Positions 48,701-58,900 of a DNA stretch of 64,000 bases are shown here, piece by piece. The notes under the pieces were generated by a model that ran no database searches, was not told the DNA's origin, and saw nothing but the letters and a program-made list of their open reading frames with translations. Origin of the DNA: Glossina fuscipes (taxonomy: Eukaryota; Arthropoda; Insecta; Diptera; Glossinidae); the NCBI RefSeq assembly GCF_014805625.2, contig NW_023998457.1:1534496-1598495 (forward strand). The letters are read 5' to 3'. A program made the translations under genes and the position numbers. The first letter of the stretch is position 1, and each line of letters begins with the position of its first letter.

Positions 48701-49658
48701 AAAACTAAAGCTTTAATAGACTAAGGATATTATAATCAGTACAGAATTCTAGCGCGATATCAATCTTCAATATTGGTTCAACATAGGTGTGTCCAGAAGT
48801 TTTTCGGAATGTTTATAAGTTTTTATAATCGCACATGGCCTGGTAGACAAGAAGACTGGCCATCAAGTCGGCATGCCTGACTTTAATTCCCCGCGCGATA
48901 TCAAAGCTTAACTAAGATTGGCGTGTCGGTCGTTAAAAGAAAGCGGAAATGTTGATGTTGGTGAATTGTCTGATAATTCGTTTACACTTGGGATGGCTTC
49001 AAAAATAAAATATAGGCATTTTGTTCATTCGAATAAATATTTGCGCTCTAGTCGGTCAATGACAAAGTTTCGGGTGCCCCATCTGTTCTTCATAAACTCC
49101 AAAGTAGTTGACAAGTAAACTGCTTTACGGCAATTACATGTTGGAAATTTTACTAGCTATTCTGAGAGCAGGCTTAAGCACAGGCTTAATAATTTCCTGC
49201 AATTTTCTTCTTCTTCTTATTTTTGTTTAATTTACAGAAAATTTCAATACTTCAAAGCAAATGGACGGAGCTGTTGACACATCGGACGAAGACGAAAGCG
49301 AAGAGAGTGATGATAATATGGACGATGATGATAATGATGATTTAGATAAAGACGATGACGAAGATATAGAAAATGAAGGAGGTGCTGAAGAAGAGCCATT
49401 AAATAGCGAGGACGATGTTACCGATGAAGATGCGAGCGATCTATTTGATACTGAAAATGTTATTGTGTGCCAATACGATAAGGTGATAATAATGATTAAC
49501 GATAAAATTATAAATATATATATATATATATATTTCTTTTTTTTATATAGATAACACGATCGCGAAATAAATGGAAATTCTATTTGAAAGATGGTATTAT
49601 GAATATAGGAGGGAAGGATTATGTTTTTCAAAAATCGAACGGTGATGCGGAATGGTAG
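33702..49658 (+). CDS. TfIIA-L: Transcription factor IIA large subunit (TFIIA-alpha/beta)
   Basis: Six coding exons: 33702-33725, 44204-44404, 45559-46056, 47721-47928, 49238-49482 and 49551-49658. They total 1284 nt (427 residues), all with GT..AG introns and consistent phases. Exon 1 codes only MALCQTSV; exon 2 continues LKVYHAVIEDVIANVRDAFL, the N-terminal four-helix-bundle part. Exon 3 is a low-complexity linker with Ala and Gln runs (about 11 consecutive Gln near 45914) and ends SLDPNRIMPVN. Exon 4 has ESRVLTIHVPASALQENQLT. Exon 5 is very acidic (about 49270-49430). Exons 5 and 6 give VIVCQYDKITRSRNKWKFYL to the C-terminal NGDAEW, the beta-barrel part. TFIIA stabilises TBP on TATA DNA. 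A QMDG at 49258-49269 sits where precursors are cut by Taspase-1. The protein is longer than the fly one (366 residues from memory), mainly in the linker. Confidence 0.96.
34820..35226. repeat. Tandem duplication, about 205-bp unit
   Basis: Copy 1 (34820-35027) and copy 2 (35029-35226) share TTTTCATAATTCAATT, TATCTCTT.ACCCGCTTT-like, GTGACGGAGCCAG/GTGACAGAGTTAG and CTTTTATCGAAA-like blocks in order, with moderate divergence, so the duplication is not recent. Confidence 0.7.
36200..37010. repeat. Interspersed repeat family 2, long copy
   Basis: It begins ACAAGTAAGAATATTATACT, CGGTCGTGAACGAATC and TTTTACACCCATCAC. It passes through a purine/pyrimidine block with GACGGACGGACAGACGGG and ends near CGGCAATGGGTATAAG. 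The terminal module equals the reverse complement of those at 39672-39705 and 53228-53268, consistent with terminal inverted repeats. No protein is encoded. Confidence 0.7.
37300..37870. repeat. Interspersed repeat family 1 copy
   Basis: Modules GTGGTCGAAAAAATGGTCCG, AACTATTTTCAATAGTG, ATTCTGGATATTATATGCAC and CGCACAAACTTAAGTTAAG follow the family order. Non-coding. Confidence 0.6.
38230..38900. other. Low-complexity A/T-run region
   Basis: Repeated long T and A runs (38250-38273, 38327-38340, 38430-38470, 38688-38700). No gene or assignable repeat. Confidence 0.5.
39005..39705. repeat. Interspersed repeat family 2 copy with terminal inverted repeat
   Basis: The left part has CCCATCACCGAACGATGAC and the CTGTCTGTCCGTCTGTG block. 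The right end GGTTGCAACCGAATATAATT, TTCTTACTTGTTATTTTTT is the inverse of the family's left end at 36200. Internal ORFs are shadows. Confidence 0.7.
40741..40855. repeat. Short tandem duplication, about 60-bp unit
   Basis: CGAAGAGGAGAGTATGACAT and CGAAGAAGATAAGAGATTTC each lead into CAGGTTAGAATTTCTTCA and a T/A..GTGAAAA or CTGAAAA block. There are two diverged units in the TfIIA-L intron. Confidence 0.7.
41040..41970. repeat. Interspersed repeat family 1, long copy
   Basis: It runs in family order: TTTATTATACCGATCGCTTC, CCTGTCTATTTGTCC, GATGAAATTTTCTACGAAG, GTGAAAACTTTGGACCGGCT, TTTCATGATGAAAATTGTC. It is one of the fullest copies and is also seen at 62740-63430. Confidence 0.7.
42203..42224. 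repeat. Perfect 10-bp inverted repeat hairpin
   Basis: AAAAGCGCCA, TG, TGGCGCTTTT, enclosed by an outer pair ATTACAC (about 42195) and GTGTAAT (about 42237). It may be the core of a small foldback element; no family is known to me. Confidence 0.7.
42563..42715 (+). mobile_element. tRNA-derived SINE with LINE-like 3' tail
   Basis: The head GCCTGAGTGGCCGAGTAAG carries an A-box (TGGCCGAGTAAG), then CTGCTAACGA resembling the anticodon arm of tRNA-Ser(GCU), then a degenerate B-box GGCTCAAACCG about 50 bases further on. The body continues AATAAAGCCGATAACCTTAG, AGAATTTATTTCTCTGATTC and ends in (AAT)n at 42690-42715. The tail equals that of the SINE at 30262 and the LINE 3' ends at 4120 and 7060. 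As a tRNA gene it would be non-functional: there is no closing acceptor stem. Confidence 0.7.
43380..43870. repeat. Mixed interspersed repeats (families 2 and 1)
   Basis: TATAAAGCATATATATTCTTG and the GTGTCTGCGTGGTGTGC block at 43408-43500 are family 2. TATATGGGAAGTGGTCG and CGATCGGTATACTAAAAG at 43645-43790 are family 1. Non-coding. Confidence 0.6.
44440..44960. repeat. Interspersed repeat family 1 in TfIIA-L intron 2
   Basis: The terminal module AACAAGCTAAGACGTTATAG, TCGGGCAAGGTCGACTATTC and ATATCCTACGCC starts at about 44435. Degraded body sequence follows. Intron 2 is 44405-45558. A CAA/CAACA microsatellite (45226-45260) and a second one (45450-45470) are also in it. Confidence 0.6.
46240..46560 (-). 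mobile_element. Mariner transposase fragment in TfIIA-L intron 3
   Basis: The minus strand translates, with breaks, as KVEWKVLPHLAYSLDMLPP, LFRLVQHGLAGARG, MDQWVDRCETH and a final VVQSDENYF, following the mariner C-terminal order (VLPHPPYSPDLAPSD.., GLA.., W-[IV]-D.., .NYF). It is a dead fragment without visible inverted repeats and is related to the fragment at 21915-22385. The rest of intron 3 (46057-47720) shows nothing assignable. Confidence 0.75.
47929..49237. other. TfIIA-L intron 4, unassigned repeat-like sequence
   Basis: Less AT-rich patches at 48130-48340 and 48780-49120 look like old mobile-element sequence (short broken frames), but I could not match them to a family. No gene is called. 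Confidence 0.4.
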
Positions 49659-50235
49659 TTACGCTTTTGGATTGTTATCTATGCTTTTAAAATTAAGTTG
49701 ATAAAATATACGCATAAATATATATAAAAATTAAAATAAAAAGAGGGGAGAAAATTTAGCATTTTTTTTTTTTTTGGATTTTTTAGCCCATTTACTACTA
49801 TATCATTAAAATTTTATGGTTTTTGTTTTTTTTTTTTCTTTCGACTTATTATTGTGTATTATTTACATATATTTTTATTGTTTGATTTTCTTTTCCTTTT
49901 TTTTTTTTTTAATATATAACGTATTCATTTATATGATCAGAAAAGAATATATTATAAATATTTAATTTCCACTTTAGTTTGCATTTTATTTCGCTCTCAC
50001 ATCTTGTGTTATTCATTTTCGGCATAGCAAACATGTATATATAATTATTCAAGCTAATGGTTTTGTTCAGTTGACTATACAAAAATAATAGGAATCCTAA
50101 TGATCATGAAATAAAATAGAAATATGTAGCAATAAAATGGAAATTGTTTGGTTAATTTATTTATTTTTTTTTTCTTTTTTGTTTTAATTTTACAAACTGC
50201 AACGAATGCCAACAATATGAAATTATGTTCTAATA
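49659..50235 (+). other. TfIIA-L 3' flank
   Basis: AT-rich, with several long T runs. AAAATAAAAAGAGG at about 49733 gives a possible AATAAA polyadenylation signal 75 bases after the stop. Confidence 0.5.
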
Positions 50236-51222
50236 TTAGGTTGGAGCAAAAGAAATCCAAGCCGTTAAATGACTGCAGTAAAGGATATCTCGTGAAGTAT
50301 CGATAAAAATATTTCAGGTTTTGTGGTCGAAAGTCAGTCAGCAAAGAGAAAATTCGGTACATTTTACAGTTGTCTTTTGGCAAAGGCGAAATTGCAACTC
50401 CAGGCGGCCGTAATTGCTTGTATGGTGATTACGGTCCCTATACTGTAACAGCCAATTAAGTGCAATTTTGGTGTCGCCGATTCCAATCTACCTCGTACAG
50501 GTAGATCCTAAAGATAGGTAGGACCTAAAGATCGAGCATAAAAGTCATTTACGTCACTTGCACAGAGCTGGATTTAAACAGAAGTTTGATGCTTTGGGTG
50601 CCACACCCATTAACATAAAAAAAACATGATGGATCGAATTTCCATTTGCAAAGCCTTACCCTAAAGGAATGAAATTGGACCATTTCTTAAACGGATAGTG
50701 ACTGGTGATGGGAAATGGGTCACCTACGGCACATTATGAGGAAACGATCGTGGTCAAACCGTGGTGAAGCAGCTCAAACAGCGGCCAAACCAGGACTAAG
50801 GGACAGGAAGGTTCCTCTGTGCATTTAGTGAGACTACGAAGCAACCATTTGGAATCATGTGGCCAAACACTAGATTCGGATCCCATTCGAAGCCAGCGAT
50901 TGGCCAGAAACGGCCAGAATTGCCTAATAGGAGCGGTGCTGTGTTCCATCAGGAGAACGCCAAGGCACTTATGTCTATAGTGAACGGCCGGAAACTCTGG
51001 GAGCTTGATTGGGAAGTTTTAATGCATCCGTTATACAGTTCGGATCTGGCACCAAACGGTCGCCATGGTTTTCTTGCATTGCAAATCGTCCTTAGTGATA
51101 AGAAATTGAAAAAAAAATTGGCATTGGCGCTAAGCTTAAAATATTATAGAGCAAAACGACACGTGTTATATAAGGTCTTGAAGTTGACTTAAAAATAATG
51201 GATATCGTTTTCCCCGACCTAA
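50236..51222 (+). mobile_element. Internally deleted mariner with both inverted ends
   Basis: The left end TTAGGTTGGAGCAAAAGAAA (50236) and the right end, reading TTAGGTCGGGGAAAACG on the minus strand (51222), are inverted copies flanked by TA. Length is 987 bp versus about 1.3 kb for full mariners. Translation gives KRSWSNRGEAAQ-like and GLRDRKV-like blocks near 50740-50820, then IGQKRPELPNRSGAVFHQEN, LWELDWEVLMHPLYSSDLAP (the catalytic D block, normally PPYSPDLAP) and LALQIVLSDKKL. Frameshifts and an internal deletion make it inactive. The protein resembles the mellifera-type mariners as I remember them. Confidence 0.88.
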
Positions 51223-51239
51223 TATAAACTAACATGAGT

Positions 51240-51775
51240 TATCATTGATGGCCAAAACGAATCTATCCGCGACCACGGAACTATCGAATGGTCTTATAAA
51301 TCGCGGGACACGGTTCATCATTAAATACCCTACATTATATCTACAGTCGCTCATACAACAACTTTTTGAAATAAAATAATGTTATATGAGAAGTGGTCGA
51401 AAAAATGAAACTGATCCAAACCATTTTCGAACGTTCGTCGTTAGGTCAAAATAAGGTGGGTCTCGAAAATTTCATCAAATTATATCACAAATTGCTGACC
51501 GTAAGTTGAAAATAAAATAACTAGGCGGACAGGTAAACTTAGATCGATGCAAAATGGGATTCTCTATCGATCGGTATAATAAAAAGCGAGTCTATCCTAT
51601 GTGCTGTTATATACATACGCACAAAGTTAATATAGCCACGTGCCACAAGTGGCACACTGATGTATTTTGACCCAAGGACGAACGCTATTGATAGTGTTTC
51701 AATCCAATAGGATGGTGTAGGGCATTTAATAATATGCCGTGTCCCAGTATAGTGTTTTTCACTTGTTATTAAATA
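51240..51775. repeat. Interspersed repeat family 1, copy with inverted ends
   Basis: The left end has GCGGGACACGGTTCATCATT, AAATACCCTACATTATATC. The right end reads, on the minus strand, AACAAGTGAAAAACACTATA, CTGGGACACGGCATATTATT, AAATGCCCTACACC. The two ends are inverted copies of one module, suggesting a non-autonomous TIR element. Body modules: GAGAAGTGGTCGAAAAAATG and CGATCGGTATAATAAAAAGC. Confidence 0.7.
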
Positions 51776-52289
51776 GATTTTAATATTTTTACCAATTTTT
51801 CATTTACTTACTCTTCTTCTTTTTCTTTGCATTGCCGATGATATCGCAAATATTTCGTTGTAAATGCATGGAACTAGAAAGTAATTGAGTACCATCATCC
51901 CAACCAAGCGAAAGTTTCGGTTTTGCTTTCCGTATCGTAGGACAACTCGTATGTACGGGGATTGTATACTGACTCTTGGCTAATGACTTTTTTTATTTGA
52001 TCTTCTTCAATCCGATAATAATTGATCCGTATATCAAAGTAATGACGCTCGTAGCATCTTTTTACTCAAATACTGTTCATTGATAGACCTCTGGTGTTAG
52101 AATCTGGAACCGCCGTGACTGAATACTTGGTTGTTGACACTACTTGATTGATACCTTTTAAAAATCTTTCAATTTTTCTTTTAATCGTTTCTAAAAGTTT
52201 TTTTCTATGGCACCAGAGACAGGGAGCGAGCGAGAGAGAGGGCAGATAAACGTATCTAAAATAATTTTTCTACCTTACACTACCAAAGT

Positions 52290-52720
52290 ATGTTAAGTTA
52301 CTGCGGACATATGTGACACACAGAAAAGCTTAGGATAGACTCACCTTTTATTATACCGATCGATACGGAATGGTGATCTGAATTGATCTAACCCTATCTG
52401 TCGTCTGATGTCTGCTCACGCAAATGTATGTTCAAACTACAGGTCGCAATTTTGCGGACCAGTCTATTTTTTCGATTTTGTGGTGCGGTTTCGACAACTC
52501 AAGGCAGATACAAATCATTTGTGACATGGCTATGTGCGAGCAAATTCAATTATTTGAAAGCTTAAACACAGCCAACCGGAGTCGACGACTTCAAGGGGTG
52601 GCCGTTGCGCATGCCTACTCTAGAAGTTCGCCGAATCGCAAACTTAGCCTCCGCTGATAACAACACACTACGATTTGCATGCAAAAAATGGAACGAATCG
52701 GCCACGCCCACACAAAAATA
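52290..52720. repeat. Interspersed repeat family 1 fragment
   Basis: TTTATTATACCGATCGATAC, CCTATCTGTCGTCTGATG and ACTACAGGTCGCAATTTTGC match the family order. The small ORFs in it are shadows. Confidence 0.6.
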
Positions 52721-53069
52721 CGAGTGATTGAATGGTATTTTTTTCCACTTTATTGAGATTTTATCCTTATATTTATCATAAGACCGAATGTTTTGAACCA
52801 TTTTGTACACTCCTCCAATGAAAATGTTATATCTGCCTAAAATGGGTTAAATTCTAAAATGAATATAGTAGACATCGGGAATTTGTGAATGAATTTCTTC
52901 TTAATAATACCAGCGATATGGATGTCAAATAACGGGACTTGGAGAATGGAACGCAAAAAGCCAAGTAAATTAGTTCCAAATTAAATATTTCGAACGATGA
53001 CGTAGAGGATTAATTTTTGTGTTACAATACCGTTGATAGCACATAAAAGGTCTTCGTGAGAGGAATGCG

Positions 53070-53270
53070 GTAAGGTAAGTATGTTAACTCAAAATTATGA
53101 TGGGGTAGATAAATTTTTCTTAACGATACTTCTTAGTGAAGGGTGAGAGATAAAATTTCATCCAATTCACTTTTTTATGAGAATAAATAAAAACAAGGAG
53201 CATCAAAGATTTTCGTCGTGGTGGGTATAGAAAATTCGGTCATGACCGAATATAATTTTCTTGTTCTTTT
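53070..53270. repeat. Interspersed repeat family 2, right end
   Basis: GTGGGTATAGAAAATTCGGT, CATGACCGAATATAATTTTC, TTGTTCTTTTTC is the inverted terminal module of family 2. The inner palindrome TTCGGTCATGACCGAA lies at 53236-53251. Confidence 0.7.
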
Positions 53271-53532
53271 TCTCGTCTTAAATAAAGCCATTTTTAGTGC
53301 GTAACTGTCATACTAATAATGCTACATACACTTGCCTAAGTGTGAGGATGATTTTTAGACGACATGGGCTTTCGCTAGCTTAACTAACGCTCGCTTTCGT
53401 CATACTACTGTATTGGTTCATTTCATTTTAATCTACGGCCGATTCAAATTACACTCGATTCCTTGTAAATTTATTTCTTTAAATTACTAAATTACTTCAT
53501 ATCATTAAAACGCATGGCGTATAAGAATCTTA

Positions 53533-53537
<5 letters not shown>

Positions 53538-53583
<46 letters not shown>

Positions 53584-53590
53584 CTATATT
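53538..53590. repeat. TA microsatellite
   Basis: Near-pure (TA)n run, 53538-53585. Confidence 0.9.
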
Positions 53591-53727
53591 AGTTAATCTT
53601 TACATTTCACATACAATTTATTACGGATTGTTTACGGTGTGTATTGTAGTTTTGTTTTTGTTTTTCGCTTAACTACTAAAAGATGTAAATTTCAATTTAA
53701 AAGTTTTTTTTTTTTTTTTTTTTTTTT

Positions 53728-53827
53728 NNNNNNNNNNNNNNNNNNNNNNNNNNNNNNNNNNNNNNNNNNNNNNNNNNNNNNNNNNNNNNNNNNNNNNNNN
53801 NNNNNNNNNNNNNNNNNNNNNNNNNNN
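53728..53827. other. Assembly gap (100 N)
   Basis: Exactly 100 N between two poly-T runs (53704-53727 and 53828-53863). The round number indicates a gap of unknown size. ORFs across it are artefacts. Confidence 0.98.
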
Positions 53828-53867
<40 letters not shown>

Positions 53868-54574
53868 AAAACAATTGCTGTATTCTTTTTTCTTTCACCT
53901 TCAGACACGCTAAAGTGCATTGAATACAGTCGCGAGAGGGAAACTAAACGACAAAAACAAAAACCATGAAATGTGCATACAGTTCTTGATTACTATATAT
54001 ATATATATATTTCCATAATTTTGCGCATTTTGTAGCATTAAAAAAAAAAAAAAACAAAAAAAAAACCACAAATGTGACTAATAAAATATCAGCGACTTTT
54101 TCTTCTTTGTTCTTTGTTTTTTGTTTTTTTTTTTTTTTCTCAACTTAAGGATATTTGTCACTGTTTACAACTAACTTACTTATCTAAACAATCTTTAGGT
54201 AATATTTAAAAAACAAAGCAAAAAAAAAAAAAAAACTTGAAAAATAATTTCGATTTAACTTTTTTGAAATTTTGTTATAATACGAATGAATGGAAAGTTT
54301 TAAACACAATTAAATTAAATCTCCAATTTATTTATTTACCTTTTTTTTTTTTTTTCTTTTTTTTATTAATGTGAAACAGTGTTTAATTTTTATTGATTTG
54401 CAGCTATCCTGATATCCGCATAAAGAATTTTTTTTTTTATAAGTTAAAAAGAAATAGAAAATAAAAAAAGAAGATAATCATACATCATAAAGTTTTTGTG
54501 AACATCATTTACTCTTCATTATTGCTATTGTTGTTAGTTTCCAGTTTTATTAAGTATTATTTAAAAAAAAAAAA

Positions 54575-54577
54575 AGA

Positions 54578-54614
<37 letters not shown>

Positions 54615-54665
54615 TATATATATATGTACATAGATACATACATACACATGGGTAGATATATATAC

Positions 54666-54697
<32 letters not shown>

Positions 54698-54700
54698 TAA
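54575..54700. repeat. Compound TA/TACA microsatellite
   Basis: Runs of TATATA mixed with GTACATAGATACATACATAC. A GT/TG-rich tract follows at 54773-54825. ORFs here are low complexity. Confidence 0.9.
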
Positions 54701-54889
54701 AAAAATACATAAAATATTTTTTCCTTTTTAATATATATAAAAATTGCACGCTTTGAGCCGCAATTGCGTGTTGTGTGTATGTGTGTATGTGTATGTGCAT
54801 ATGTGTGTGTGTGTTTGTGTTTGTGTTATGTGCTAAAGCATTAGAAATGCGATAACGATCGTTCGGGTTTACGGGTATGACCGATTTGA

Positions 54890-55955
54890 TTAACTTGTCA
54901 ACAGCGCAATATTGATTTCTTTAACCATTTTCACACGATGTAACATTTTCTGTAATGCCTCTTTACTTAACGGTTGCGTTGAATACCATACAGGAGAGTC
55001 CGGCACACAAGACCTTTCCGGTTGCAAATAGAATACATCATTACGCGTTTTAACACTTTCAGGACTGCAAAAATTCACAAAATACATATACAATAAATTT
55101 TAAAATTTTATAAAGCAATTCTTCAAAATAATCAAGAGGCAAGTTATGCAACTTAAGAGCGGACCAACCTTTGCCATAACAAATTTTAGAAATTTCATCA
55201 ATATAATTAATTAATTATATTATTATAATTAACATAGTCAGAGAAACAGGGAGAGTAGACATTTTAACGATGTTATTGAAAACTCTACGGCACTTGAGAT
55301 TTGAACCCGCGACCTTTCAGTTATTATTAGTCAAAATCTTCTGTTTTTTAAATAAAGTTTTATATATAATTTGTCCCGAAATTTTTATTAATAAGATAGA
55401 ATAATGAATTGATTGCTTAGCATATTGTTAATCTCGTATGTCAGATATATTTCAAATCATTAGCGTCGATGACAGATATTGTCTAAGGTAGATATAGATA
55501 TCTAAATAAGTTTCTAAAGATTCCCAAGAGACGGCATACTATAGCATACCGCATAAAACTGTCTTTGTTCTAAGTTAAGATGCTATCGTTAACCCTTAAA
55601 TGCTTAAAATTACCTTGAAAATTAAGTGGAATGTAGACAATTGGCAACAATACGTGCTTAAGAGTAAATCTTTACGCAACAGTATACGAAATTTCGAATG
55701 CTTAATCAAAGAAAAAAGTGCTGCTAAATTGCGACGGATAAGAAATAGTGGGGAAGTTACAATAACCGAAAGAAAAAAATAAACAGCCATTCATGGCAAA
55801 GTCGATCGTTCTCCCACTTGATGGCGATCAGCCGTCATCAGGTAACGATTCTTGCCACCGATTGAAGGAAGAAGGATCCGATCTGATCCGCTTAGAGGAA
55901 GAACGAAAGGACATGTGATTATTCATTTTATATATATATATGCATAATATACATT

Positions 55956-55998
<43 letters not shown>

Positions 55999-58900
55999 CA
56001 AAGTACACGTTATTGTCATTTGATTATATATATTTATGAATAAATACGGAAACGCCTTCAAAACGAACGCACCTGAAGAAGAATGATCCGTCTATCTATT
56101 ATTATTACCGCATTTTTCGGACCGTAAGGCGTATGTTTTTACATAGAAAAGTGGACTCAAATTTTGGATAAGTCTTACGGTCCGAAGGCCACATTAAAAT
56201 ATTTTTTCAATAAATCGTCTCTAAATTTAAGGCACGAGAGGTACGACAATAATAGTTCATTTAAAGTAATACGAACGATGACCTTAGCGAGACGAGTACT
56301 AGTGCCAAGAGTGAATATGAACTGAATATTGCGACTACGAGTTATGTTAACAATAAATAAAAATTTTGATCCGAAAGTAACATTAATATATATTTTGTTA
56401 AAAATCTTCTTATAAATTTGTCGTACGTCTTATTCGTCCGGTGCACCTTATTGCGCGTATAACATGGTGCTTTTTTCTTGACGTCGACGAAAGTCTTTTA
56501 AAAAGAAGTGAGGAAAGGGAAATAGAGAAAGAAGTGCATGCGTCTACGGACTGAGCACTGCAACTACGACAGAACGATGTGAACTCTAGCGTATTGAGAT
56601 TTGAAATCGTGAACATAGACTTGATAGACGCAATTACCTACTCGGCTACCCATGTGGACAATGTCTATTATGAGCTTCGGCCAATCAATCAAATGATTAG
56701 GCCTTACCATTATACTAATTAAAGTATACAAATGAACAAAAGTGAGCCGCATGGCCGAATAGAAGGGGATATGATATGCCTTTCATTTCGGTATCATAAC
56801 GACTTTAATGTTTCAATCGAATAATATGGACGATGCACCTCCTTCTGATTGACGCTTGATTTTGTTTCTACTGGAAAACGTGTAACACTTCTTCAAAATA
56901 GGAGCAAGATTCAGATTAACTAGGGGATTAGATATACTTACCATTTTGATAAATAAAACTCATACAAGCGTACAGGACAACGCAAAGGATTATCTTCATT
57001 TTCTTGCTGTTCGTAGACCTTTTTCTTTCGGGGATTAGCTTCTACAAAAAAAAAAAAAAAAAAAGATTTGAAATAAAATTAATATTCAAAAATATTTTTC
57101 AATTATGAAGCATTCAGCATTGAGACGTACCAAGGCCAGCTTGTGGCGGGTAAAAACGCAAAAGCACATTACGATTACCAGGGGCTTTAGAATTTTGGGC
57201 GTTACGTTTCCAATGTTTCATTATATGCGAGAATGATAGCTGCATATGTTCCTCCACCGTCTGAAACAAAGTTCAAGAAGGAAGCCAAAATTTTCAATTG
57301 AAATATTGCTTTAAGACTTACTGTTAAATTAAAATGTTTTGTATTGAAAAACATAAGTGTACTCAGTAAAACATGAGGCGAATGCGCGCCCAGTTGCTTG
57401 CACTCCCAAAGATGTTCCTCTTCAACTCGCGTCACGATGTATTCTATATATTTGAAAAAAAAAAAAAAAAAAAAAGAAGAAGAAGAAGAAGAAAAAGATT
57501 GATTAATTGATTGTTTGATTGATATGAAAAGAGAAGAGGAAAAACTTACGCGAATCATTATATAAAACTGAAAATTTACGGGCCACCTCATCTAAACAAT
57601 CGGTAAATTGTTCATAATAGGGATCGGTGAATATATTATCAATTCGTCCATTTTCATAAAGATATTGTTGGATACCTTTAAAAAAAAAAAAATTTTATTT
57701 ATTTTATTGAATTATTAAAATGAATGAATTCGAATGGAAAAATACCTAGAACTAAATAGTATATTGTGTCAGGAGCGTATTCTGTGCCATTCGGTTTCCG
57801 GACTTCCTTTACAAACAAACACAAGGAGTAATTTAACTCGTCGGCCGTCATCTGCAGTAGTTCTGTTTTGAAAGTACGTCTTCTCATCGAGCTTTTCTCG
57901 ATGTCGGCATTTTTCGTCATTACCCATTGCTTCCAGGCGTTCACCCCGAATGTATACTTCAGACACATATTGGCATCAGGTTTTTCAGCTGGTTGTATGG
58001 GTTGAGCAGCGGGCTGTGCAGTAGGTTCCATCTCTTGCAGACGTTGACGTTTAACTGGCGAACGGCTGTTACGTGGAGAAACCGGTGATGTCACAGAACC
58101 CCGTTTTCGACCTCGGCTACCTCTATTTTAATATGGAATTCAAAGTTTTTTTTTTTTTTTTTATTATTATTATCTTTTATATTATTTAATTATTAATAAA
58201 ATTACAGATTTTTACCTTTGATCCATCATATGATGTTGCATATGATGACCGCTCATATGACTCATGGTATCATCATGTTGAACCATACCAGGTGGAGGAT
58301 TGGTTATCGTATTAGCAGTCATAGCAGATTCCAAGTCAACAGTATGTGTTGGCTGATCATAATCACCCGTTGCCATTTTAAGAGCCATTTGCAAGACATC
58401 TTCACCATAGGAATTATTGGTGACATCTACTTGTTGTACACTATTATTATATTGTAATGAAACAACCGCTGGATCCGGTTTCACTTCGTCCTCCGAATCC
58501 GAATCGGATTCGCGTTTCTCTTCGGCGACCATTTCGGCCATCATTAATAATTCGGCTTCGAATGGATCGGCAGGCATCTTATCTTGAATTTTTTTAATTT
58601 CTTTCATTATACCCTGAGCGGAATTACGCGTAGTGGGTATAAATATAGGCACAGGTATTGGCAAAGGTATAGGGACTGGTACTGGAAACGGTGCAGAATA
58701 CATATACATCGGTTGCGGTACATAAATTGGTACCGGTACCGGTATTAATACCTTATTCGAGTAATCCTTATCTGTTTGCGTGCCAACCGTTATTGTTTTC
58801 GGCTCACATTGAAAGCCTACTGTCATCGTTTGAGGTTTGCAACTGGTTTGTACATTACGTACAGCCGGCGGATATGGAGGTACTACGACAATTTTTGTCT

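Larger units (their letters stand above)
55065..56941 (-). other. Last woc intron, with transposons
   Basis: 1877 bp, donor GTAAGT, acceptor TTTTGCAG. It contains a SINE (55204-55325, minus), a TA microsatellite (55930-55992), a DNA-transposon remnant (56107-56460), a SINE-like head (56575-56665, minus) and an unassigned 60-codon ORF (55600-55782). Confidence 0.8.

Noticed and set aside
49227..49631. 134-codon minus-strand Ser-rich ORF
   Set aside because: It is the complement of the acidic GAT/GAC repeats of TfIIA-L exon 5.
53639..53923. ORFs spanning the N gap
   Set aside because: They exist only because N and poly-T or poly-A codons are read as open frame.
54498..54800. ORFs on both strands at the TA/TACA microsatellite
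   Set aside because: Pure low-complexity ([10 protein letters not shown]) translation.
55600..55782. 60-codon ORF in the last woc intron
   Set aside because: Composition looks protein-like (K/R-rich), but no motif, splice context or paralogue was recognised.
56741..56825. tRNA-like sequence on the plus strand (ATGGCCGAATAGA..GTTTCAATCGA)
   Set aside because: A-box and B-box similarity is weak and no cloverleaf can be drawn by eye. Possibly another decayed SINE head, but not supportable.
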